Shown piece after piece: positions 23,701 to 37,800 of a stretch of DNA of 64,000 nt; position 1 is the first letter of the stretch, and each line of letters opens with the position of its first letter. The stretch comes from Siphonodentalium dalli (lineage: Eukaryota > Mollusca > Scaphopoda > Gadilida > Siphonodentaliidae): assembly GCA_032622095.1 (NCBI GenBank), contig CP136062.1, positions 144,788,351 to 144,852,350 on the forward strand. The letters are read 5' to 3'. The translations under genes and the position numbers were made by a program. The notes below the pieces were generated by a model that worked only from the letters and a program-made list of their open reading frames with translations, was not told where the DNA came from and made no database searches.

Positions 23701-26700
23701 CAAATGTTCAGTCTCTTGTGGACTACTTGAACCTTCACTGTTTGATTCTATATCGTATTCATCAATTTGTCTTACTCTGTGTCGGCTGGCTGAGTGTCTC
23801 TTGTTCATACTCATTTGAAAAGCCTCATACTTGAGTGCTAGCGACAATGCTAGGTCAATGCTTTCTACTCCCGCACCTTGACAAATTGCCCACTCCATTT
23901 CGGAGTCTTGGAGCGCATCTCGAAAAGCCTTATATGCCAGACTATCACGTATTTCCATACTGGCAGCTGGGTATGCCATCCTCACAAGGCGTTTAATTTC
24001 CTGTGCTAGCTCTGGTAGACCCTCTCGTTCTCTTCTACGCCTGGCTCCCAGCTGAGCACGATACATTTCGCATTGATTTTTAGGCTCAAAGCGCGAAGTA
24101 AGCACAGCTAAAAGTTCTTCATAATCACCTAACTGGTATGGACTCAAGTCGGCCAACACCCCTCTTGCTGAGCCCTTCAGATGAATTCCCAGCTGTATTA
24201 GTTTCTCATTCTGTGTCCAATTATTTCCCTTTGCCACCAGGTTGAAATGGGCCATATAGTCTGTCCAGCTGCTTCTCCCATCATATACGTCGGGTCTATG
24301 CATATGGCTCTCTCTATTCAATTTCTGTTCATAAGTATTACGTGGATAGACAGTGTTTCTATCATTACTCTGATTCATCCTATCCGAAGATATAGCATGA
24401 TAATTTGCCTGCATTTCGGCCAAATCCCCATATGGCACATCTCTTTGGGACCTCGCTGTACGGTCCTGTTCACACATAGGATATCCTTCCCTGACCTGTG
24501 CTATGGGTTCTCCATAATGTGGCCTTGCTCCACAGCCATAATTTGACTGCATCAAATTATCTGACTGCTGTCTATGGGGTGTCATGTCTGGAGAATAACT
24601 ATCTCTTTCAACGTGTCGACCCGTATATATACTATAATCATCATTGTGGACAGGATACCTTCTGTATTCGCTTCCTGAATTGTCTTTAAAGCATTCAAAA
24701 TGATTGCTTTTCTCTCTACTATTTTCCACTCTATTCGGCCCGCCATGTGTGCTACAATGCATTCTATTGTCCTCTGGTGCCATCGTGGAACACCTCCTAT
24801 TATCATTCTCTGCAATATCTCTCTGTAACATAGTATTTTCTCTCCTCTGGAATTTGTCGGCGCTATTAGCCACTCCACCGCTACTAGCATTCCTCAATTC
24901 GCTGCTATCAGCCGTCCAATTTCCGCACTTCCTGTTTATATGTGAAAGTTCATGGCGGTCATTTTGAACATCCTCCCGGAATTCGGGATCATAATATTGC
25001 GAATTATTCGCCAGCGAGCGTCTGTCATGACTTGTCTTTTTGTGAAGAGGATCTTCGAGTTCCACTGCAGCCGGGACGTGTCTTCTATACCCTGGACTTG
25101 ACACAACACCCCCGAGGTGAGTGTAGGTTACCGACGTCGAATTTTTTTTTTCTCCCCAATGGCAATATTTTGTATTGACATTTGAATGACAATATCCATT
25201 GGTGTTTTCTGTGCATGATAAATCATTAGTGGCATTGAATTTTGGGGAATGCGATCTGTTATCTCTATGCGTTATGTCCGTAACTCCGTTCTTTTCTTGG
25301 CCGAATCTGATGTTTTGGTCATTTATGTGACCACCATCAAATGACCGATCATGCCTCTGATTTTGAACCTGATTCCGGTTTGCTTGGACTCGATTAATAT
25401 CGTGCCCGGTGTTCATTACAATGAAATAAGTCATTCTAGCATCACCACCAGATACATCTTGTTGTCCCCTGTGGTCTCTCATTCTGCGTTCATGAGAGAC
25501 ATGACTTTCAAAATTATCGACACCTCGCCTTCCTTGACAACTTTCGTTTCTCATTCTATCTGAGCCATTGTACATGTTAACAAAGCTCTGCCCTTGTACA
25601 GCATCGCCCTTGCATACATTGTGACTGTGGATTACATTCACCTCTCTCTCATTCTCAAATCTCCGGCCTCTCAATTCTCTACTATCAAATCTATCAGCCG
25701 CTAGCTCTCGTCTTTCTCTATCACCATGTTCCCTACTTTCTCTCTCTCGATTTCTGCTATGCAAACCTCTGTGAACTTCCATCTGCATTTCTGCCTCATT
25801 CTGTCTTGCGTAAGTAGTGTTCTCGTCATGCTCATCGCTACTTGCATCAACCTCTCTTTCTCGTGCACCAATCTCAACCGTGTTCTCTTCTACCACAGAT
25901 GCATTCAGACCATTGTGATTATTGGTGTCAGTTCGTTCTCTCATCTGACATCTCTCCATCTCAAGTAACCTATTCTCTAACTCTAACGCTCTCTGTCGTT
26001 CTTTCTCCAATGTCTGTAATACTTTCTCGAGCTCTGACTTACTCACTGTTTCTGTCTCTATCGCTCTCTCTTTCGCCTTTCTTTCAATTTGCTCTGTTCC
26101 CGCATCTGAATTCACTGACACATCTCTGCGTTTCTTATTTCGGGGTTTAGTCATTTTCCCAAAATGTGTGGAGGGGTACCCAGGAATAAATCTGTGCTCT
26201 CCGATAATCTTTGACTTGATTTTGTCTGGTTTACAAACTAAAATCCCAGCCGCATGCCACCACTTTTGTAACGTGGAAGGGTAGGGGGTCTTAAATGATA
26301 TTTAAGACTGATAATTGATATAGGTCGAGCGGATTTATGACGTTCCCAACCTGTTACAAATTTAATAGAGCGCCTTAATCGACTATTCTTGGGTACTAGA
26401 TCCGGACTTGTCTTGAGTTCTTGTCGGGGCGTGATCAATCAACGTGACTAGATATGAAAATGAAATGCTCCAATTTATTGGATAACAATAACATGTCGAA
26501 TTGTAGTATCATATTCATAGGCCATTGGTATAAGTATTGTAGTTATTGCATCTGTTGGAGGTATGCCTCTGGATAGACTGGGCGTTCACTTGAGTCTTGG
26601 CTTGTTTATTTAATTAATCTCTGTAATTCATCACCTTTCTACTCTAGTCTAGCACCTTAGATTGTAATTCCGTATCACGGCCACCAACGTCTATTCAAAG

Positions 26701-28825
26701 ATTACTTCCGGTTGACTGATCCCCAAATGTGGGTAGTAGTGGCTTAAATACTACTCCCCACAACTACCTACAAAATACCCACAAGTGAACGTGCAGTGCT
26801 ACCCACAAATCATACCTTACCTACAACTGCTAACTACAAGGTATTTTGACGAGCGCTGTTGACAGCGATGGGCGGGGCTACGAAGGAATCCGCCAATCGC
26901 GCAACAGTGCTCTCTGACATGTAAACAAATGAGGTGAATGAAGTGATGAAAACAATGAATAAATATCGCGATATCGTGCTATTAATTACATGAAATGTGT
27001 TATTTATACATAGCACGGATGGGTTATGAGATGATACAAACATAGAAGTGATTTAATTTATGATATTTACGGACTAATGTATATTTTGACGCGAATGAAG
27101 TGGACGAACTTTTACAAATGTACGGAAAGCCGCGAATGTACCGATGAATGATACAAAGAAAAGTATGGAATGAATCAATGTTAAAACATGAGAAATACAA
27201 TAATACGTAATGCATAATAACCAAAGAGAGTGCCTGTAGCTATGCTACAGTTCCATGCCATCACGATGAGTTTTTGCTGTATGTATTTCAGTATGAAGTG
27301 CCAGAGTCAGTTGACCTATTCAAGGAACACCTACTTCCACAGGCTGATATCGCTACTCCAAACGGATACGAACTTGGGTAGGTATATTTAACAAGTCAGG
27401 ATATTATAGATATCACATCCTATCCGTGTCAATTATTTTGGAGACACTGACTCAGTATGAGTGATAATTGCTCCATTATCCGTTAATAAATTATCATTTT
27501 CTGATCGTATGGTCATGTATCGATCGGTACTGCGCACTGGGATGTCCCTGAACTCAGATCAGCATTGAACTATCCTCAAAACTTAATCTGATTGGTGTAT
27601 ATTATGTTTAGCCCTTCAATATTGAACATCCCAGACACACGACTTCAAAGAGCTCTTTCGGTACGTGCAATTCACGCAATTTCATGTGGTACGCCGGATT
27701 AATTTCCCAATTTAGCCGGTATTCGGGATTCAACACGAAATGCTGTTAAGTAGATTTTATAGCGTAAAAAATTACACAATTTTTTGTATTATGTTCCAGC
27801 CCAAATGACATATTCTGATCTAATACTTATTGATATATTGTTGTTATGGACACCACTTCAACTGTGTGAAATACATAACATGGTACGCTGTTAATTGGTA
27901 ATAAGTGTACATGGGAGTGGGGGTAACATTGTATGTCATGATAAGTTGTATACTCACGGAGCAGCATGAATGGAACAATATTCGAATGTAACTGGTTTTG
28001 TCCATTAATTTCGTCTGACGGTATAGCCATTATGGTGCAAAAACGTCCATCCATGTATCTCAGTCATCTGAGATCGGATGAGAAAGATCTATGGTATTCA
28101 TGATTACGGTGGGGTGAAAGATATCCAAATACAACAGGTTTTGTTCATTCATCGCATTAGGGAACCTCATCAAATTGTGTTGCACTTGTTGAAAGGAGTG
28201 TCACTTTCAGCTGTAACATTATGCATTGAGATGCTCTGTATATTTATAGTGCATACTGTTCGGCTACTATATAGTGAGTAGCCTGTCATTTGTACAAAAA
28301 ATGGGTTTCTTAAAAAATTTGGGGGATTTTTGGCAACATATTGTTTTCTTAAAGTCCATGTACTGGAGAAATTGGAAACCAATATTGACAAGCTTCTTGT
28401 CGCTTAGTTGCCTCAACAATGGTGTTACTATAGCAACAGTATGTGTTTTCTGGAAAATGAACACATATGAAGCATCAAAGTTGGCTCATATGTATATCAC
28501 ATGAATGTAAGTCACTTTGGAAATGATCCCAATCTGGAAAATGTATACCGTTGCCATGGCCACCATTTTGGTGAAAACACCTGTTTTTGCCAAAATCTAG
28601 CATTTGTGGAAAACTGTTCATTGTGCATCTATTTTTATTGGACATGTATCGGACCATATAACTATTAAAACATATACCTTTTGCATATGGGTACATTCAA
28701 AACAAAAAACCCTTTATGTAATGTGTGTATCGCCTTTTTGGGTGGAATTTGTGTACATTGTTTGATTTGAAAAAATAAAATTGGTTTAGACAAAACAATG
28801 CTTGGTGATTCTGATTATATATGTG

Positions 28826-28880
<55 letters not shown>

Positions 28881-31800
28881 TATGGCATAATTAACTCCCA
28901 CCCACACAATTCTCAAATAAGTTCATACCATTGACCTAAAAATGTTGGCATATAATTTCAAAAGGCCATGACAGCGAACAAAAAACATGGCCTACTTTAA
29001 AAAACGTTTTATGAAGTAAAATACTGACATTTTGACAGACATTTGCTGACATTAGCAACATTATGAAGTTTGATATCGCAGATGCAAAATGGACTTTCAG
29101 CTATTATTTTGGCATCTGATGCATTTTGAAATACATATTATTACAAAAATGAACACTTGATCATAGCAGCAATATTAAAACATGTTGATACAATTTTCCA
29201 TGTGTCTAATGTCATCAATTTGACAGACACGGTCGTTGCTAATGTCATTGTTTGACGGACATCACTGTTGCTAATGTCATTTTTGACGGACATCACTTTT
29301 GCTAATATCATCTTTGACAGACCCACTTTTTTAATTTCTCTTCTTATGGAGTGTATATGACCATTTGAGAGTAACATGATTTTTCTCATGAATGTGTGCG
29401 TGAAATTTGTATTTTCAGCCAAGCTGTAAGAGAAAATATGTTATTTCTCTTGATAAGTCCTGCGGATGTGTTTGCATATGATGAAAGTGTCAATGCCACT
29501 GTATCTCAACTTATGTGATATCGTGTAATTAATTTGGATGAGAGACGTAAAGCATGCCAACAAGTTTAGTGATGCAAAGACGGCTGCTGATGGCCATGCT
29601 TTTTATAACAAAAACTACTTTACCCCCTGGCCATTACGGTGAGTTACAAGTTGAGCTGTTATAAATGCTATTAACACTTCCATAATGTCTAGCATGTCCA
29701 CTGTTGTTGAAGTTAGTTATGTCGTACATACACACAATGTAATGTTTGTTGGAATCGAAGAGTGTTTTACATAATGAGTTGGAATGGGGTAGGAATATTT
29801 CATGAGAGCCGGTAGGATGACTGCGTCATTCAACAAGTTATGTAAAACACTCCTCGATTACAACACAAATTCAGCTTAAAACATTCTTAACACAAATTTA
29901 TGTGACATTCCTTATTTCAGTACTCTAGATTTCAGTAACAAATGTTCGACCCCCACCCCAGCTTAAGCTTCAGTTTTAAAGATATACAAAACAAAACTTG
30001 TTTCAAAATGATTCATTTATTTGATGAGGTAGAACAATTTGTCATACAATGAAACTACATACCCTGGGCCATGTGTGGAGATCAATTAAAGTGATATGAA
30101 ACACTCCGATAGGGTGAAGACATCGAAATGGAGAATACTCTTGCTCAAAGTAGTTATTTTGACAAATAGTATATCCAAATTGAGAACACACGCCGTCATT
30201 CTTACATATTAATTAAATGCAGTGACTCTCGATGACGAAATCGTTTGCGTTAGTTTATCGCCGATATTTGCGTCCCGAATCGAGAAGTAAATATTTGCAA
30301 TTGAACGTATTTCAGACGATGGTTTCTATGTAGTGGTACGGCCGATTTGCTTGCTATTTCCGGCGATGATAGTAGAATGCCACATTACTCCAGTTGGCAT
30401 AGTGCCTGAATACTAACTGGTCAGTTTCACACACCCGAACAAGTACATAATATGTCTTTAAGAAAAAAACTTCTGGGCTTTAAATTAATTAATAATTATA
30501 CGGTAATTAAATGCAAAATCCATAGAAATTGAGAGCAGATGCTTCATTCTCACTATCAATTTACCTGAACAGAAAGTTAAAAAATTTCATATTAAAGTTC
30601 TGATAAAAAAAAACTCAGGATGATCAGAGAGGATAAAAACTCAATTGACATCGACACATGTCACAAGGTTTGACAATCATATTTTTTATATTAAAATAAC
30701 ACAAATAACGTGAAATACGTACACATGCAAATCTAATAAAGTCGTCATGAGATAAATATATATTATGATATACTTGACCGTGATTTATTGAAAAGTATCT
30801 ATCAAATATTTAGCACTATATAGCGAGTCACCAAGCTCGTGAAAATACTTATTTCTCTCGCCAACTTGTGAGATATTTCCTGTATCAACTCAAAAACACT
30901 AGATATCTGAATAGTTATCTTTTCGTTAAAAGTTATGACGTTACAACTGGTTAACTGGGGGGGGGGGGGTAGCAAACTAATCAGAACATGGGGGCTGATG
31001 TTAGCGTCACGTACTGTGACAAAATTGATGTTAAAAGTCTTTACTATATATAATACTGGATCATGAACATTGGAAAAATATACATGAACACTAACAACAT
31101 CTTGCAACTTTATTAGGAAAATTTACCTAGAAAATGTCAGAAGCTTGCATGATATTTTTGATTCTTATCATTACATGCATTTGTACAGTTGCGAAAAGGA
31201 GGATTAATGCATTTTGGTCTAAAAAGTTGCTTGCCTCACACAAAAATGTCCAGACAAAAAGCATTAATATTCTTTGAAAATACAGAAAACAAACATCCAT
31301 TTCTTAAATCATTCACATATTAAAAGCATTATTTGTAAAGTTTAAAAACTCGTAAAATTATTTCAACTAGCTTATAGGACCATTTAGACTTGTAGAATTT
31401 CTTTTAATTCTAAATTGCCGCAGCTTTTAAGTGTCATGAGTTGAGCACACAGGCTGACGATGTTACTCAGCAGCGAAGAGGTTAAGATGCAAAATATTTC
31501 CAACAATATTTAGCATATAGAGCATCGATTTCTGCATTGGATGAAAGTGATTCATCCAGCACCCATCGGCGCATGGATAAATCATTTGGCATGACTTGTA
31601 AGTTTGTTTATATATATGCTGTTAATGCATTTTTTATCACATTTGGGTGGCCATTTGAAGACCTTCCCTGTGCACCTATGCATAAAGTCAATTTTGGCTT
31701 CGTTTGTTGAGTTTAGACATTCAACTCTCCCTAGGTACAAGGAATCTTCATACGCAATAGCAAGGCAGCTGCCGACACCACTTTCTTGGAACATGGTCAT

Positions 31801-34800
31801 CTGAGGGCTACAAGAAAATAACAAACCGATACTATCAGCTGATACTATAAGATTCAAATTATAATGTAACGAGATTGTGATGATGAACTGAATTAATTTA
31901 ACGTGAAATTCTGTTTAGGTTCATTCAGATTGCGCCAATGCGATGCATGCATCCAATACTAACTATACCAAACTCTGCGACACGGCAATTGCTTTCAATG
32001 CACTCCCCCTATATTTGTTGCAGAAGACATATACCTTATATGGAGAATCTTACGTCACTTGTCCCGTTTACGTCGGATGTGTAGTGAGTAATGTCTCCGG
32101 TGAAGTCGGCTCTGTGTAAATTTATTCATTTAAATCCGGCTCCGGTTGGCAAAATAAATGTTCTCTTGTTGCTTGTGGGATAAGATATGGAAGTGTGTGG
32201 TTTGTTTTTATCAATTAGATGTTGTGTATTAATAAAAGTTGGGCACATCGTGCATATAGAGTGGATAATTGCAAGGAAGATTTTTGTGGGCGAATTCGTA
32301 ACCATCGCCAGATGACATTGCAGAAATCGCGTTGCGGGCCCGTCTGATTGTTGTCGTATCAGTCGTGTCGGCACAAACTGAATGGCCATTATTCATATAA
32401 TTTAAGGCCTACATCAGTACCATCGGGAAGAGTTTTAGCCCATATAATTTACAACATGCATGATGTAGACATTTAACATCATACAGACAAATTAATGTGT
32501 AGAGGATTTCACATCATGTAAATATTCCTCACTGTACAATACTAGTATGAATCTGACATCAAGTAAAATATCAGACAACAAAACCCACCCTACACCGCTG
32601 TTAAGTGGTAACATTTATGTTCATGCCAGTTTACTTTTATATTTACCTGTCATCATTCCGTACATCTGCAACTGGTTCAAGCAACTGTTCAGCAGTACTC
32701 TGTCTTAATGGTTCATGGCAGATACCTCTGATGGTACCGGTATTGACGCTGAAAGCAAATCAGTATCAATAGAAAATACTTATTTATAGATGCAGTGTGT
32801 ATGAACACTGAAAGTTGTAGTATTACACATGATATACCTTGTTGTAAAATATGCATCAACCCATCAACATGTGAACTATCAGAGACGACAACCTAACACG
32901 AAGGTTCTAAACAGTAATATTTCATGTTTGGTTCGAACATATTATTTATTGAAATTGTGAAATTTTCAGCCCTGTTCAGCTTTAGATTAAGGGATTCAAA
33001 TGTATTTTGTATGTGGCTTCTTTATCAGCCTGACATCAGAGACAACAAACCACCATACAACAAGGTTGTAGATGGTACATATATTGTAACATTAAAATGT
33101 CATGTTCATGTCATATACATGTTCTTTATATTTACCTGTCATCAGTCTGTGTATCTCCAACCGGTTCAAGCAACTGATCAGCTGTACTTTGTGTTGGTCC
33201 AGAGGTATAAGTATTGATGCTGAAAGCAAATCAGTAAAATAGAAAATATCTGTATATGTATATGCATGTAGTGTGTATATTACTAAAAGTTGTATTATTA
33301 CAAATGTTAATTTCTATAAATAAGAACTAGATACCGGTACATGTAGCCTTGTTGTGCAAATATTTATCTGTATGGTGCAAGGTAAATTCAGTCAAAGGTA
33401 CATAAACATGTTTGCATTGCAGTTTGTGAATATATATTTCCAAGATGAATATTTAAAGGCACGTGAGGCCTTAGTTGTCGAAAATATTCATATTTGTTCC
33501 AATCACCGTAAACAGAAAAACATTAAAACGCATACAGTTTCGTTCATATATACCATGACCATCGCGTAAACAGCATGTTATCATAAAGGCCTACTATATT
33601 TTACCTAAGCAAGAGCCTGATTGTGTTACAGAAGACAGCACAATGCTACTGGCTAATCGCACAAATGACATAAACGCTCTTTATTACTTCCATATCAGGA
33701 GAACGCTCTTTATGTTTACCATCATAATATAAACAAACACCAGAAAAGTAACTTTTGATGCTTTTGTTTACATAACAATGGTCAAACATATGACAATAAC
33801 ATACTGTTTACGTGATATTTCTTATTTGTATCCGGACAAAGTCTGTCTACATTTTGATGTTCTTTCTGTTTGTGGGGGTTTTTGACGGGTGGAAATATTT
33901 TCACAGGATACCCACCGCCAAGGCCAACCGTACCTTTAATTTTTCAACTGACATACAAATATTCATAATTAGTTTAATAATTTTATTAAAATGGATTACT
34001 ATGGGCTCAATATGTATGCGTTATATCTTCAGATATCTTGAGGAAATTATAAAGGTTATGAATTTATAAAGTTGATAAATTTATAAAAAAAAATAATTTT
34101 AAAAAACCTGAAAGAAATGGTATAAACATAAAATATCAAATACGAATACATCAATGAACCAGAATACAAATTGAAGAACACTGTAAAATATAAAAATAAT
34201 TTAAAATTAAAAATATCCTGAACGAACAAGTACAAGAACATGATTCGCCTTTACCTAGACATATCCAGAGTGTTGTATATGTCATAAACTTGATTCTTGT
34301 TCATCACATCAGATAGATTAAAACTCAAGTCATCGACAAGAAATAAATCGCTAATTCCGACACATTAGCGTTATTCATCTGAATTTCTGGGTTTGCCTTG
34401 GTGGACAGAGGTGACAGAATTTTCCTTGAAAATTTGTGGACATACTGGCTGTTGACACATTGGCGTTCAGAATTACCGATGCAGCTCGCACAGAAACATG
34501 ACAAATGCATAGCGTCTAAGGTGTATGTTTTGTCTGGAATATTTAGCAGCTGATGGAACTTCCTAGTACCTTGCACAGTTTTGACATCTGTTTCTGGTCG
34601 TTCTCGGTTAATATCACATTCCTTGACTAACAGAAAAGTCCGCTTAACAAACCTTTCATTTAAGCAATAAGTTCTGGTGGAAAATTGGTACATGTCATTG
34701 GCGTTGTTGACTACTACCTGATTTCCAATGATGGCCATATCTATCATTTTGTTCAATTGTCCGATTTCGGCATCGCAACAGCATTTACCATGTTCTGATC

Positions 34801-37800
34801 CAAAGTAATTTCTGTTCACTGCCTTACCTTCTAATGACAAATCAGCAAATGGGCCCTTTGATTTAAACTGAGAACTACAACCATCACTCCAGATGACCCA
34901 CTGATGGTCATGTAGAGATCTTCCAATCAAGGACTCGACTTCGGAAGAGACAAGTTGCATGTAGTAGTTGACGCTGTGGTAATCATGTGAATTGTCGTCT
35001 GTAAGGACAATTGTACTCAGTTTTACTTGACCATGTTCGGTATCGAAATAAGAATCAATTGGTATCATTGTAACCTGTAGATTTTCATAAAATGCTGCCT
35101 TGATCTCATTTTGATATTTAATTTCACGATTTTTGGCGAAATCAACCACTTGCAGAATGACGTTCTTCGGCAAATTTTCTTTGAAATCTGCAAACTGGCA
35201 CCCTTGCCACTTGGCGGTGAACATGTGAGTGGGAAAATTGTAGCTAACAGTTGGGTGGTCAATATCAATAATGTGAATTCTGTCATCAGTTCTTTCTTAC
35301 TACCAGATTTCACTTTCAACACTCCTCTTCTTCCCATAAGCACAATCAGCTCTCTCCCATCTCGTCCACGTCATCTTTGTAGCATCTGGTGTTTCCTTGT
35401 AGAAACTCTCTAAATTCTACTTATGCTTGTCCTGTCCGCATTTCTTGCAAGTCCCACTGATACATTCTGGATTATCAGATTTTGGACAAAGAATTATTTC
35501 AAGAATGTCATTTTCGTTAAGTTTTTTGAGCTTTAGATTTTTAGTGTGTCGGCTCAATGTTAATAATTTGAACCGTATATTTATGCAATAGGCACACACA
35601 CAGTATTCTCGATGTTTGATTGAAAGTTTTCTGACCTCACGAGGCCTCAGCAAGGCAAGTTTTGAATAACTTAATTGGATACCCTTTTCCCTCACAAATT
35701 TCTTATGTGCTGCCTTCATACTGATCTGCATCAGAAAACCAGGTCCTTTCTTTGTGGCATAACGCCATTGTGGAGTTACCTGTGACACATCTTCTTCCTT
35801 ATAGAAGTTTATCACCTCATCATGAAATTTCTTTTTCTTTTTGGATTAATGTAAGGCTGGCTTCTACCTCTGAATTGTGCAGCTTTTTTCGCAATGGATT
35901 TGTAAGCAATTACAGCAGGACTTTCAGTCTTTTTTGAATCCTTGGATGATACAGGCAACTAAATGAAGAAATGAGCATAAAGGGTAGTGAGTGGATGAAT
36001 GAGGAAATAGTAGAGACATTTAGAATAGCTTGAAAAATATACTAGGCCTTCAACAATGAAGGCACTATATATGTACATGTATAGCTTTTCTTCACAATTT
36101 AGATGATGTACGTAGGTAGCTGGATATGAATAGAAGAGAGAGTGAGAAAGAGAGAGAGAAAGAGAGAGAGTGAAGAATGAGTATGAAAGGAGAATATTAA
36201 ACAAAGTTTGACCACACAATATACTAGTATTAAATAAGATGTATCATGAACCCAACCGATCATTTCCCCAATGTAATCCATATGCATTCTGTTGATCTTA
36301 TTACTAGTATCTGAACATTCCCATTCAAATTCTGAATGAAAATCCCATGTTTTGCAATTTTATTTTCCTAACACCCCTCCAAAATAAATATAAGATAATT
36401 CCAATGTAAATGTTAAATCTGAATTGGAGAGTTAATTCAGTCAAGAAATGGCTACTAGTAAGGAGTTTGAATTTGCTAAGAGTTATATCACAGTTCATCG
36501 AATTGAACATTTAGGTCAGAAAAAAACTCTTCTCCGAGAGTTGAGAGGTTAATAGTATAAAACGCCTACATGTTCAATGTAAATTGCAAAACATATAAAG
36601 TATGGTCGCTGTTGAATCTGTATTGGAAATGAAACAGAAGTTGCTATTCGATGGCCCGTTCAGCTCTAATTATGGAACATAAAATGTGTATACTTGTAAA
36701 AATGAAATATATGATTACATCTTTATTGTTGTCGCCAGTACAATCCATGGTAGCAGCCCTTTTCTGATTAATTTTTTCGAGGATGATTTTAAATCTGTCA
36801 GTCCTCTTTGGCATTGCTGCACGTGCTTTTGAAACATCATTCCATAATGACTTCTTTGATGTATAAGGGGGCTCTTCCTGATTTGGTTCTTGTATGGTAC
36901 TAGTACTTTTCCTTGTTTTCTTTTTTCTTTCCCGATCCTTCGTTCGCTACCAAGCCTTTTTCTGCGACGACATATTCAACCTCTGTTTCTGCTTCATTCG
37001 CCTATTATATTCCATTTTCTTATCCAAACTATGACGTGTTGATGCACCCAGTCGCTTTACTCTTGTATTACATGTAGACTTGACTCGGTCGCAGACAATC
37101 TCATGCATTATTTCTTTTCTTTCTCTGTTTGGAAAGACAAAATTTTGCATTGGACGACACACCTTATCTGTTACATGTATGTTTATGTCCTGTGGACTTT
37201 CAGAAGAGAGATGTGACCGGTATCTTTGTAGATGTAAGAGTGTCATAAGAGAACTGTGTAACAGTATCCTCAATGCCATCAATAATTAAGAAATGGATGT
37301 TGATTTGCTTGTGTTCCATAGAGTATGGATGCAAGTTGGTCTGACATTTTGTGTGGAGCGCAAAAGTGTTCCACACATAAAAATGTCAGACCAACTTGCA
37401 TCCATACGATATGGAACGCAACGAAATCAACATCCGTTACTTATATTTACACTCAACCAAGTCAACTGGCAGATTAAAAGAGTTTTAAGCGCCCATTTCC
37501 AACGTTATTATCGTGGCTCGGTGCAAGTTGCGTCTACACAAAAATGGATGCAAGTCGGGGTCATCATGCGACGTCATGTGACGTAATGTCGACCAACCAA
37601 CGTCTTGCATTCATGTTACACAATGCGAATGCATGTGTGAGTGTAAATATTTATTAGTGATTTAGTTATTATATATTGCACTGGAAACATCTTCCTTACA
37701 TGTATATTGAATTAAATCATGAAATTGTGCATGTAAATTATATATTGAACTGCTATAAGGCAAATATTTTTACATCCCCTCCCAACCCTGCTTTAGTTCC

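Larger units (their letters stand above)
17067..27249 (-). mobile_element. Ty3/gypsy LTR retrotransposon (10.2 kb)
   Basis: The element lies antisense to the PDXK-like gene. Two LTRs beginning TG and ending CA (17067-18012 and 26267-27249) enclose gag, protease, RT-RNase H-integrase and an extra zinc-finger ORF. The 4-bp target duplication GTTC is at 17063-17066 and 27250-27253. Domain order RT-RNase H-INT with a GPY module places it in Ty3/gypsy (Metaviridae-like). The LTRs differ at about seven positions plus one 37-bp indel, so insertion is recent. A SINE interrupts pol and a UAA separates gag from protease, so this copy is unlikely to make a full polyprotein. Confidence 0.95.
27378..31581. 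other. First part of the 19.5-kb PDXK-like intron
   Basis: No gene recognised. It contains a (TA)n run at 28828-28882, a small minisatellite at 29205-29325, a short inverted pair (GAGTGTTTTACATAA at about 29759 and TTATGTAAAACACTC at about 29840) and a poly-G at 30957-30969. Confidence 0.55.

Noticed and set aside
26238-26438. Short ORF repeated in both LTRs (also 17047-17238)
   Set aside because: Present only because the LTR is duplicated; no domain and it spans the LTR edge.
28697-28909. ORF with poly-Tyr-Ile
   Set aside because: Produced by the (TA)n microsatellite.
35959-36287. Ser/Leu-rich ORFs on the minus strand
   Set aside because: They arise from a GAGAGA-rich patch in an intron; no domain.
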